This document shows, piece by piece, positions 16,543-23,936 of a stretch of DNA of 39,944 nucleotides (positions are counted from its first letter, which is position 1; each line of letters opens with the position of its first letter). The stretch comes from CAYMCQ01 sp964389025 (GTDB taxonomy: Bacteria; Verrucomicrobiota; Verrucomicrobiia; Limisphaerales; CAYMCQ01). Both the position numbers and the translations under genes were made by a program. The stretch spans positions 1 to 39,944 of the forward strand of contig CAYMCQ010000034.1 in the NCBI GenBank assembly GCA_964389025.1. The letters are read 5' to 3'. The notes below the pieces were generated by a model. The model was not told the DNA's origin and did not search any database. It worked only from the letters and a program-made list of their open reading frames with translations.

Positions 16543-17477
16543 AAGCCGTCCTTGAACCCCCGCCACAAAGAATTGAAAGCGTGTTCGACGAATTAAAAAA
16601 TCTGCTCCCGCGTGAAACCATCTTCCGCCGTAACGAACCGCTCGCGAAACGGACGACGTTGCGCGTCGGCGGCCCTGCTGATGTCTATGTCGAGCCGGCG
16701 ACGGAAGCTCAACTGGCCTCGGTCTTGAAATTTTGCAGCGTGAACGATGTGCGGATTCTCGTTCTGGGGCGCGGCTCAAATTTGCTGGTGAAGGACGGCG
16801 GTTTTCGCGGCGTAGTGATTTCGCTGGCGCACAAAAGTTTCAGCCAGATCAAAGTCGTGGGTTACCGGCTGCACTGCGGCGCGGGCGCGCGGCTGAAGCA
16901 GGTCGCGATGGAGGCGAAAAAAAATTCCCTGACCGGGCTGGAGTTTCTCGAAGGCATTCCCGGCAGCGTCGGCGGCGCATTGCGCATGAACGCCGGCGCG
17001 ATGGGCGGCTGGACGTTCGATATCGTCGAGGCGATCCGCTACATGAGCCACGACGGCATTGTTCACGAGCGCGACGCGAAGGAAGTGAAAGTTGAGTATC
17101 GCAGTTGTCCGCTGCTGAAAACCAACATCGCGCTTGGCGCGGTGCTGAAAGCGCATCCGGCGTCGAAGGAAGTGGTTGAGGAGCGGATGAACGAATTCGC
17201 GCGCAAACGCTGGGCTTCGCAGCCAGCCGCGCCAAGCGCCGGTTGCATTTTCAAAAACCCGCACTCGATCCCGGCGGGCAAACTGATTGACGAGCTTGGT
17301 TTGAAGGGGACGCGTGTCGGCGGAGCTGTCGTTTCAAACGAGCACGGAAATTTTATCGTCACCGAAGGCAAGGTGACTGCGAAAGACGTTTTGGAGTTGA
17401 TTGAGATTGTCAAACGTCACGCGAAAGCCGAACGGGGGGTTGAACTCGAAACGGAAGTCGAAATTGTCGGCGAGTAA
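16539..17477 (+). CDS. murB: UDP-N-acetylenolpyruvoylglucosamine reductase MurB
   Basis: 312-residue FAD enzyme that reduces enolpyruvyl-UDP-GlcNAc to UDP-MurNAc with NADPH. Family segments: KRTTLRVGGPADVYVEP (FAD domain start), ILVLGRGSNLLVKDGGFRGVVI, GLEFLEGIPGSVGGALRMNAGAMGG, VEYRSCPLL, and QPAAPSAGCIFKNP with the catalytic Ser region, then GTRVGGAVVSNEHGNFIV. The absence of the Tyr loop of the E. coli enzyme indicates a type II MurB, as in Gram-positives. The ATG overlaps the murG stop and the stop codon directly precedes the ddl ATG. Confidence 0.95.
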   Translation: MKAVLEPPPQRIESVFDELKNLLPRETIFRRNEPLAKRTTLRVGGPADVYVEPATEAQLASVLKFCSVNDVRILVLGRGSNLLVKDGGFRGVVISLAHKSFSQIKVVGYRLHCGAGARLKQVAMEAKKNSLTGLEFLEGIPGSVGGALRMNAGAMGGWTFDIVEAIRYMSHDGIVHERDAKEVKVEYRSCPLLKTNIALGAVLKAHPASKEVVEERMNEFARKRWASQPAAPSAGCIFKNPHSIPAGKLIDELGLKGTRVGGAVVSNEHGNFIVTEGKVTAKDVLELIEIVKRHAKAERGVELETEVEIVGE

Positions 17478-18392
17478 ATGGCAGAGAAACTGACCATCAC
17501 AGTCATGCTCGGCGGCCCGAGCGCCGAGCGCGAAGTTTCCTTGCGCTCGGGCGCGGAAGTGTCGAAGGCGTTGCGGTCGCTCGGTCACAAAGTTTTTGAG
17601 GTTGATCCGAAAGAGCCGTGGACTTTGCAGCGCGATACGGACGTGGTTTTTCTCGCGTTGCACGGGACTTACGGCGAGGACGGAACGGTGCAGGAAGAAC
17701 TGGAAAAATTGGACGTGCCTTTCACCGGCTGCGATTCCGAAGCGAGCCGGATTGGGTTCAACAAATTTTTGACGAAGCAAAAGTGCATTGAAGCCGGCGT
17801 GCCGACGGCGAAGTTTGAATTGATTGAATCCGCGGACGCGAGTTGGCCGATGGGCTGGAATCCGCCGGTCGTCCTCAAGCCGGCCTGCCAGGGTTCGAGC
17901 GTCGGTTTGCAGATGGTTGAGCGCGTTTCGGACTGGAGCGCGGCGTTGACGGAGGCGTTTCGGCACGGCTCGCCGATTTTGATGGAAGAAAAAATATCCG
18001 GTCGTGAATGCACGGTGGGAATTCTCGGCGAACAGGTTTTGCCGATTCTCGAAGTGCGACCGAAGACAGGCATTTACGATTACAAGACGAAATACAGCGC
18101 CGGCACGACGGAATATTTTTGTCCCGCGCGGTTTGATGACGCGACGACAAAGCGAGCGCAGCAAGCCGCGCTCGGAGCGTTCAAGGCGATTGGCGGTCGT
18201 GATTATTCGCGTGTGGACATCATCGTTCGCGAGGATGGCCAGCCGATCGTGCTCGAAGTGAACACGCTGCCGGGAATGACGGTGACGAGTTCGCTGCCAA
18301 AAGTCGCGAAGGCGGCGGGAATCAGTTACGCGCAGTTGTGCCAGCGGATGGTTGATCTGGCGATGAAGCGAGCCAGAACAGCCAAAAAATGA
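17478..18392 (+). CDS. ddl: D-alanine--D-alanine ligase
   Basis: 304-residue ATP-grasp ligase that makes the D-Ala-D-Ala dipeptide used by MurF. It has VMLGGPSAEREVSLRSG at the N-terminus (the Glu of EREVS binds the first alanine), ALHGTYGEDGTVQ, VLKPACQGSSVG, IFDYKTKY-like IYDYKTKYSAGTTEYFCPA, and ILEVNTLPGMTVTSSLPK (Mg-binding Glu and Asn). The Tyr in the KTKY loop predicts a D-Ala-D-Ala rather than a D-Ala-D-Lac ligase. It abuts murB with no gap and is followed by a 141-bp repeat-filled spacer before ftsQ. Confidence 0.96.
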   Translation: MAEKLTITVMLGGPSAEREVSLRSGAEVSKALRSLGHKVFEVDPKEPWTLQRDTDVVFLALHGTYGEDGTVQEELEKLDVPFTGCDSEASRIGFNKFLTKQKCIEAGVPTAKFELIESADASWPMGWNPPVVLKPACQGSSVGLQMVERVSDWSAALTEAFRHGSPILMEEKISGRECTVGILGEQVLPILEVRPKTGIYDYKTKYSAGTTEYFCPARFDDATTKRAQQAALGAFKAIGGRDYSRVDIIVREDGQPIVLEVNTLPGMTVTSSLPKVAKAAGISYAQLCQRMVDLAMKRARTAKK

Positions 18393-18400
18393 TTTGTAGC

Positions 18401-18507
18401 GCAGACTTCCAAGTCTGCTGTATCGCGGGTTTCTAAACCCGCAAACGGTTGGAAAGTCAACGGCTGCCGATTTGGAAATCGGCGATACAGCAGGTTTGGA
18501 AACCTGC
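18401..18507. repeat. Array of four small palindromes between ddl and ftsQ
   Basis: Four 18-bp hairpin units with 8-bp arms and a 2-nt centre: 18401-18418 (GCAGACTT/AAGTCTGC), 18425-18442 (GCGGGTTT/AAACCCGC), 18466-18483 (GCCGATTT/AAATCGGC) and 18490-18507 (GCAGGTTT/AAACCTGC). In addition 18415-18426 and 18482-18493 are a perfect 12-bp inverted pair, so a larger cruciform is possible. A fifth relative is at 30539-30566. Arm sequences differ between units but stay complementary within each. Confidence 0.9.
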
Positions 18508-18533
18508 GCCAGGTGTGAAGTGGTAATTTGAAA

Positions 18534-19493
18534 ATGATTTTCAAAAGCAAAACAAAAAATCGCCGGTTGAAATCGCGGAGCGTGCTTGACGTGAAAATAC
18601 GCACCGATCAAATCCGCCAAAGGCGGATGCGGTTCAGCGCCATCGCGCTCGCCGTGGCGTTCGGCACGGTGTTCGGCCTCTACATTTTGTGGCGCGCGGG
18701 AAACTGGGCGCTCAACACTTTTCTCTACAAGAACAAGGCGTTCGCGATTCAGCAGGTGGAAGTGCAGACCGACGGCGTCATTTCACTGGACCAATTGCGT
18801 CGCTGGGCGAGCGTGAAGCCCGGAGAAAATCTGCTGGCGCTGGATTTGACGCGGGTGAAGCGCGACCTTGAACTGGTTCCGTTGATTCAGTCCGCTGCCG
18901 TCGAGCGGGTGTTGCCGCACACGTTACGCGTGCGCGTGACGGAGCGCGAGCCGGTGGCGCAGGTCTATGCGCCGCAACCTCGACAGGATGGTCGGGGCTA
19001 TGACATGACGCTTTTCCACCTCGACAGCGAAGGCTGCGTTATGTTGCCGCTCGACCCGCGTCAGCGCAGCGCGCCTGCGCCAGTGGACGAACATTTTCCG
19101 ACCATCGGCGGACTGAATGCGGCTGAGTTGCGTCCTGGGCGGCGGATTGATTCGTCGCAATTGCGCGCGGCGCTGGAATTGATCGCGCTGTTTGAACAAT
19201 CTTCCATTTCCAGCGCGGTCGAGTTGCAGCGGATTGATCTGCCGTCACCGGGGATTTTGCAAATCACGACGGGGCAGGGGAGTGAAATCACTTTTTCGAT
19301 GAGCAATCTCGACCAACAGGTGCGCCGCTGGAATGAGATTTACGAGCAGGGAAAAAAATTCAACAAGAGCATCGCGTCGCTCGACCTCGCGGTGACGAAC
19401 AACATCCCGGCGCGGTGGGTCGAGGCGAGCGCATTGCCTTTCAGTCCGCCGAGGCCGGCCAAACCTTCCCGCACAAAAAAGAAAAATGTTTGA
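18534..19493 (+). CDS. ftsQ: Cell division protein FtsQ/DivIB
   Basis: 319-residue bitopic membrane protein that links early and late division proteins and regulates FtsWI. A basic N-terminal tail precedes one membrane helix (about 28-55, FSAIALAVAFGTVFGLYILW). Then comes a POTRA domain (FAIQQVEVQTDGVISLDQLRRW...IQSAAVERVLPHTLRVRVTEREPVAQVY), and a beta domain follows. I start it at ATG 18534; a TTG two codons upstream is possible. It begins after the palindrome array and its end overlaps ftsA by 8 bp. Sequence similarity within the family is low, but the POTRA pattern and the slot before ftsA are decisive. Confidence 0.9.
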   Translation: MIFKSKTKNRRLKSRSVLDVKIRTDQIRQRRMRFSAIALAVAFGTVFGLYILWRAGNWALNTFLYKNKAFAIQQVEVQTDGVISLDQLRRWASVKPGENLLALDLTRVKRDLELVPLIQSAAVERVLPHTLRVRVTEREPVAQVYAPQPRQDGRGYDMTLFHLDSEGCVMLPLDPRQRSAPAPVDEHFPTIGGLNAAELRPGRRIDSSQLRAALELIALFEQSSISSAVELQRIDLPSPGILQITTGQGSEITFSMSNLDQQVRRWNEIYEQGKKFNKSIASLDLAVTNNIPARWVEASALPFSPPRPAKPSRTKKKNV

Positions 19494-20718
19494 TCCATCC
19501 AACATTATCGTCGGACTTGAAGTCGGCACATCGAAAGTTTGCGCCGTCGTCGGCGAACTTGGGGCCGAGGGCGCGCTGAACATCATCGGCGTCGGCCAGG
19601 CGAAGTCGCGCGGCGTGCGCAAGGGCGAAATCACCGACGCGCAATTCGCCGAGGAGGACGTGCGGCACGCGATCGTCGAAGCCGAGCAGATGGCCGACGT
19701 GGAGATCCGCAGCGTGTATCTTGGCGTGACCGGCGGGCATCTGCGCGGCTTCAGCAATCGCGGCGTGCATCCTATCGTTTCGAGCGACCGCGAAATCACC
19801 GACGACGACGTGCAGGACGTGGTGAAGAACGCGAAGGCGATAAATCTTCCCGTGGACAACACGATTCTTCACGCCGTGCGCCAGCATTTTCTTGTGGACG
19901 GACATGACTCGATCTCAAATCCCGTCGGCATGTTGGGTTCGCGGCTTGAAGTGGACGTTCATGTCATTCACGGCAACGTGAACCGCCTGCAAAATCCCAT
20001 TCGCATCGTCAAAGGACTGCAACTCGAAGTGGACGAGCCGGTCTTCAATGGTCTCGCGTCGTCGCTCGCGTTGTTGACGGCGGAGCAAAAGGAACTCGGC
20101 GCGCTGGTCATTGACATCGGCGGCGGAACGACCGACTACGTGGTTTACGGCGACGGCATCATCCAACACAGCGGCGTGCTTGCGGTCGGCGGCGACCACG
20201 TTTCGCAGGATTTGGCGATTGGTCTGAAAGTTCCCATGAGCCGCGCGGAGCAACTCAAGATCGCGCACGGAACGGCGATCATGGACGAATCCGTCAAAGG
20301 CCAGACCATTACAGTTACGAACGAACTCGGCCTGCCGCTCAAAACGATCAACCTCGGACATCTCCAGCGCATCATGGCCTTGCGCGTGGATGAAATTTTT
20401 CAACTCGCCTGCCGCGATCTCGCGCAGGCCGGACTGTTGAACCGGCTGCACGCGGGGATTTTTCTCTGTGGCGGCGGCTCGCGCATTCCGAACGTTGCGA
20501 AACTTGCGGAGCAAATTTTCGAACTCCCGGTTTCACTCGGCAAAACAAATTCCATCAGCGGGCTGAAATCCGCGCTGGACCAGCCTGAATTCGCCACGGC
20601 CATCGGCCTCGTGAAATACGGCTCGTTCAAAATGAAAAAGCGCACGAACGGTGGCATGTCACTGCGCGGCGGTTTCAAATCCATCACGGAAATTTTCAAA
20701 CGCACAAATCTTTTATGA
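19486..20718 (+). CDS. ftsA: Cell division protein FtsA
   Basis: 410-residue actin-like ATPase that tethers FtsZ filaments to the membrane. Phosphate-1 motif IIVGLEVGTSKVCAVVGE, the 1C subdomain (EITDAQFAEEDVRHAIVEAEQMADVEI...VYLGVTGGHLRG), phosphate-2 ALVIDIGGGTTDYVVY, and the adenosine motif GIFLCGGGSRIPNV are all intact. The C-terminus FKSITEIFKRTNLL can form the amphipathic membrane-targeting helix. Unlike its partner FtsZ, FtsA keeps normal nucleotide-binding motifs. It overlaps ftsQ by 8 bp and ftsZ by 4 bp. Confidence 0.96.
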   Translation: MFDPSNIIVGLEVGTSKVCAVVGELGAEGALNIIGVGQAKSRGVRKGEITDAQFAEEDVRHAIVEAEQMADVEIRSVYLGVTGGHLRGFSNRGVHPIVSSDREITDDDVQDVVKNAKAINLPVDNTILHAVRQHFLVDGHDSISNPVGMLGSRLEVDVHVIHGNVNRLQNPIRIVKGLQLEVDEPVFNGLASSLALLTAEQKELGALVIDIGGGTTDYVVYGDGIIQHSGVLAVGGDHVSQDLAIGLKVPMSRAEQLKIAHGTAIMDESVKGQTITVTNELGLPLKTINLGHLQRIMALRVDEIFQLACRDLAQAGLLNRLHAGIFLCGGGSRIPNVAKLAEQIFELPVSLGKTNSISGLKSALDQPEFATAIGLVKYGSFKMKKRTNGGMSLRGGFKSITEIFKRTNLL

Positions 20719-22043
20719 CCGCTACCCTGCCCAGACCCACAAAACCTGCTGTCGTCCGCGCAGCAAAAAAAATTTGCATGAAGGTCATCGCAGTCGGCAA
20801 CGCCGGCGCGAACATTCTGGCGCAACTCCCGGTCAACGCGTTCGGCGACGGCGAGATCGCCTTCGTGAACACGGATGCGGAGTCGCTCGACAACTGCGCG
20901 TCGCCGCAAAAGTTTCATTTGAATGTAAAACTGGTTCGCGGAAAAAATCCGGAGGCCGCGACGACGGAGCATCTGCCCGGCTTGAAGGAATTTTTTGAAG
21001 GAGCGGATGCGGTGTTCATCGTCGCAGGACTTGGCGGAGTTGTGGGGACAATTTTCAGCCCGATCCTTGCGCGGCTCGCAAAGGAAGCCGGTGCGCTGGT
21101 GCTCGCCGTCGCCGTGATGCCGTTTGATTGCGAAGGCAGCCGGTCAGTTCGCGCTCGCAATGGGCTTGAAGAACTCAAGAGCGCGGCGGACGGCGTGATC
21201 TGCCTGCCGAACCAGAAAATCCTCAAGCTCACCGACGAGAACACGAGCGTGCTCGACACGTTCAAGCTCGCCAACGGATTGCTCATTGACGGACTGCGCG
21301 GCATCTGGCGGTTGCTCGCGCATCGTGGCTTGATTGAAATTCATTTCGCGGACGTCTGCGCGCTGCTTCGTGACCGGCATGGCGAAAGTATTTTCGCAGT
21401 TGCTGAAGCCAGCGGGCCAGGCCGTTCTCGCGAGGCGATGGAAAAATTGCTCGCGCACCCGATGCTCAATGGCGGCCAGACGCTCGCCGAATCCGAAACC
21501 GTGCTGGTGAGCCTCATCGGCGGCCACGACATGACGATGGCGGACGTGAACCGCGTGATGGAACAGATCAACCGCCAGTGCGAGCACGCCGAAGTCATCA
21601 TGGGCGCGGCGATTGATGAGAAGTTCAAAGACCGCCTCGCCATCACGCTCATCGCGACGCAGCCGAATTGTAATCCCCTCACTCCATCTCTCTCCCCATC
21701 GGATGGGGAGAGAGTGTCCGAAGGACGGGAGAGGGGCGGCGCGTTTGTGCGGACGAAGAATTCAACCGCCGAATTGTCAGATCATCTGCTTGGCGAAACG
21801 ACGGTTCGGCCACGGACACGAATTGTCGCGCCGCCACCCGAAACGACGGCGGAAAAAATCGAAAAGCTTGCAAATGGGGACACGAAATTGCGCCGTCGAA
21901 ATATCGGCCCGAAGATGAAGCAGACCCAGCTCCCGCTGGAGATCATCTCCAAAGGCCGCTTCGAAAAAAGCCAGCCGACGATTTACAAGGGCGAAGATCT
22001 CGACCTGCCGACTTATCTTCGGCGGGGCGTGCCGCTGAATTGA
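20715..22043 (+). CDS. ftsZ: Divergent FtsZ with altered GTP-binding loops
   Basis: 442-residue tubulin-family division protein, recognised by its slot after ftsA and by fold landmarks: FVNTDAESL (50-58), KNPEAA, FADV (211-214), ETVLVSLIGGHDMTMADV (261-278), and a C-terminal FtsA-binding peptide LDLPTYLRR (429-437). The nucleotide site is degenerate. The T1 loop is VIAVGNAGANI, and the tubulin signature, normally GMGGGTGTG, reads GLGGVVGTI (105-113). The T7 loop NVDFAD reads EIHFAD (208-213), so two of the three residues used for GTP hydrolysis across the dimer (Asn207 and Asp209 of E. coli) are replaced. Residues ~319-343 in the linker come from an inserted hairpin repeat. Function in division is likely but GTPase activity is doubtful. 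Confidence 0.88.
   Translation: MTATLPRPTKPAVVRAAKKICMKVIAVGNAGANILAQLPVNAFGDGEIAFVNTDAESLDNCASPQKFHLNVKLVRGKNPEAATTEHLPGLKEFFEGADAVFIVAGLGGVVGTIFSPILARLAKEAGALVLAVAVMPFDCEGSRSVRARNGLEELKSAADGVICLPNQKILKLTDENTSVLDTFKLANGLLIDGLRGIWRLLAHRGLIEIHFADVCALLRDRHGESIFAVAEASGPGRSREAMEKLLAHPMLNGGQTLAESETVLVSLIGGHDMTMADVNRVMEQINRQCEHAEVIMGAAIDEKFKDRLAITLIATQPNCNPLTPSLSPSDGERVSEGRERGGAFVRTKNSTAELSDHLLGETTVRPRTRIVAPPPETTAEKIEKLANGDTKLRRRNIGPKMKQTQLPLEIISKGRFEKSQPTIYKGEDLDLPTYLRRGVPLN
21688..21714. repeat. Hairpin repeat in the FtsZ linker
   Basis: Perfect 12-bp stem CTCTCTCCCCAT (21688-21699) with its complement (21703-21714) and a 3-nt loop, within a longer low-complexity stretch 21672-21740. It encodes PLTPSLSPSDGERVSEG in frame. 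It lies in the disordered region between the FtsZ core and its C-terminal peptide, where an insertion would be tolerated. Confidence 0.85.
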
Positions 22044-22055
22044 ACCAGTCCATCT

Positions 22056-22513
22056 TCACGGAAAGTAACGGTAAATCGCTTTGCGATTCAGGCAGCGCAC
22101 GAATGTGACCGTGCCCTGCTCGAAAACAAAGCCGATTCGATAATCACCCGCGCGGATGCGGTATAGCAGTTGCGGTTAACATCGGCACAGCATGGCTTGC
22201 CAGCGATAAGAAAGCGGCGGAGGACCGCCGCAGTCCAAGACGCTAGCGCGCGTGTGATGGCGCAAGGAAAACGCGCAGCGTCTTGGACTGCGCCAGTCCT
22301 CTGGCGCTGTAACCCCGTGAACCGTATGCGCCAATGTTAAATGGAAATGCCATAGTATTTGCCCTTTGCATCAAGCCGTTTGAGGTTGGGAATCTGCTGG
22401 AAAGTTTGTGCAGCTTCGACCTGTTCAATCACCTTCTTGATTCGCCGCAATAGCCTGTAATCAGTGATTGCGGACAAATCCGAATCAAAGGATTCACGAA
22501 AGCGCGTGTTCAC
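22056..22513 (-). pseudogene. RelE/ParE-type toxin gene split by a palindromic element
   Basis: The 5' part from GTG 22513 reads VNTRFRESFDSDLSAITDYR...IPNLKRLDAKGKY and runs into a stop four codons after the element begins. The 3' part (22160-22056) reads RIRAGDYRIGFVFEQ...RCLNRKAIYRYFP and then TGA. Joined at the flanking direct repeat, the two parts give one 87-residue protein in frame with the KY-RIRAGDYRIG motif of RelE-family mRNA endonucleases. The start overlaps the antitoxin stop (GTGA), as in normal toxin-antitoxin operons. As it stands the gene should yield only a truncated, inactive product. Confidence 0.85.
22165..22354. mobile_element. 190-bp MITE-like palindromic element inserted in the toxin gene
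   Basis: Flanked by the 4-bp direct repeat GTAT (22161-22164 and 22355-22358), interpreted as a target duplication. Its ends are imperfect inverted repeats; with the shared flank they match about 19 of 25 positions, including TTAACATYGGC. Inside is a perfect 15-bp inverted pair (22230-22244 with 22277-22291) plus GCGGCGGAGGACCGCCGC-type hairpins. It has no coding capacity for a transposase, so it would be moved in trans. Removing it with one GTAT restores the toxin frame. Confidence 0.75.
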
Positions 22514-22713
22514 GCCGCGCGTTCGAGCCGTTGAAAGATTTTCTTACGGCTTGTCACTGGAGATTTTTCCCCGAGTTGCATGGCCCGGATCATCGCCACG
22601 TCTTCGAGGCTCTCGCGCACGGCATCGCACAGCAAATCCTGACGCTCCTCGAGAACCTCGGCAACGGCGGTTTTGAGAAGTCCTTTCAGACGATGTTCTT
22701 CGACGGCTGTCAT
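22510..22713 (-). CDS. Antitoxin of the interrupted RelE-like toxin
   Basis: 67-residue acidic-to-helical protein (MTAVEEHRLKGLLKTAVAEV...KIFQRLERAA), almost wholly predicted helical. Its stop overlaps the GTG start of the RelE-like toxin by 4 bp, the standard antitoxin-toxin arrangement. I assign it by size, helical character and position, not by a recognised family signature. With the toxin broken it is an orphan and may be decaying. Confidence 0.65.
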   Translation of the reverse strand: MTAVEEHRLKGLLKTAVAEVLEERQDLLCDAVRESLEDVAMIRAMQLGEKSPVTSRKKIFQRLERAA

Positions 22714-22776
22714 GCTGGTAAGTTACAGAGGAATGTTTGGCCAGTCAAATCCAAGCTAAAGAACTCTTGCCGTCAG

Positions 22777-22915
22777 CTATTTCACGCCCCGAACAAGGTC
22801 TGCCAATTCAACTTTCAACGCTCTCGCAATTCTCAGCAGCGATTCGACTGAAACTGTTTGCCGTCCGTTTTCCAGCAGGGAAATCAGCAAGCCGATCGCG
22901 CGCAAAGGCAAACCG
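22777..22915 (-). pseudogene. Remnant of an XRE-type helix-turn-helix regulator
   Basis: The minus strand here encodes ISLLENGRQTVSVESLLRIARALKVELADLVRG, the recognition helix and last helices of a Cro/C1-type DNA-binding domain. The residues before it do not fit the family, and no proper start exists. The frame upstream is antisense to the surface protein fragment. The N-terminal half has therefore been lost, apparently at the junction with that fragment. Confidence 0.6.
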
Positions 22916-22918
22916 CCG

Positions 22919-23770
22919 TTGGTTGTGCAATTGCGATTGGCGACCAACGATACTGTGAGCGGGCTTGTGTGCCCTGCGAATGGTGAATGGGTGGCGGAAC
23001 TGGCGGGTGATCGTGCCGTGTTCAACTCGGCGAGCAACCCGGCCTCTAACTTTGCGGGCAGTTACACATTGGCGATTCCGCATTCGTCCAACTCCGCCGC
23101 TTCGCCGGGTGGCGACGGTTACGGGACGGTGACCGTGACTCCCGATGGCAACATAAGATTGCAGGGCAACCTGGCCGACGGTGCTATTTTGAGCCAGGCG
23201 GTTTCCGTTTCAAAAGATGGGTTGTGGCCGTTATATGTGCGGGCTTATGTCGGTTCGCGCACCTACACCAACGAGGTGAACGTAGTCATGACGAAAAAAG
23301 AATTCAAAGGCTCAATCATCGGCTGGCTGAGTTTCAACGGCAACAACCACGCGCCGACGGGAACGGTTAGCTGGGTCAAAACGCCATTGGCCGGCGATGC
23401 GCTCTACCCGTCCGGCTTCACCAACTGCGCGGACATTCTCAGCTCGCGTTACGTCGCGCCGCCATTGAGCGCACCCGCTTTGACCATGAACAAGCGCATG
23501 GTGATGACGAAGGATGGCAACTTGAACGGGTCGTTCATGAATCATTGCACACCGCTCGTGACCGGCGGCTTTTCGTTTTCGTCACCGAACATCAACGCGC
23601 AACGACTGAAGCTCAATCCCGCGAACGGTTTGTTGAGCGGCAGCTTTTTGAATCCAATAACAGGCAGGCGCACGCCCGTCAAAGGTGTCGTGCTTCAGGA
23701 TCAAAACGCGGGCTGCGGATATTTCCTCGGCACCAGCCAGAGCGGTTCAATTCTGTTGCAAGCGAATTAG
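22919..23770 (+). pseudogene. C-terminal fragment of a large Verrucomicrobia-type surface protein
   Basis: The open frame gives 283 residues without a signal peptide. From about residue 10 (NDTVSG...WVAELAGDRAVFN) it carries a beta-rich module with GSYTLAIPHSS, ASPGGDGYGTVTV, LSQAVSVSKDGLWPLYV, GSIIGWLSF, and a final KGVVLQDQNAGCGYFLGTSQSG. I know this pattern as the C-terminal end of very large secreted proteins in Pedosphaera-like genomes, where it follows long Ig-like or repeat regions. The natural N-terminus is missing and the fragment abuts a helix-turn-helix remnant on the opposite strand, so I read it as a rearranged relic. It could still be expressed, but it has no export signal. Confidence 0.65.
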
Positions 23771-23936
23771 GAAATTCCTCTTCGCATCGCCGAATTGGAC
23801 GCGACTTTTTTCGGAGGGCGGAGTTCCACGATGCCCTGAATCTTTTTTGGGAGACAGTTAGTGCGTCGCGGAGCTTCGCCATCCGAATAGCAATCGGCGG
23901 CTTGCCTCTTTTAGCGCGTATTGGCACTGTCCACGT

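Noticed and set aside
18401..18507. CRISPR array between ddl and ftsQ
   Set aside because: Units are short, of different sequence and irregularly spaced; there are no constant repeats with unique spacers and no cas genes.
17334..18620. 428-codon open frame antisense to murB, ddl and ftsQ
   Set aside because: It mirrors well-defined Mur/Ddl proteins on the plus strand and its product is rich in Arg, His and Phe with no family signature, typical of an antisense shadow in a GC-rich genome.
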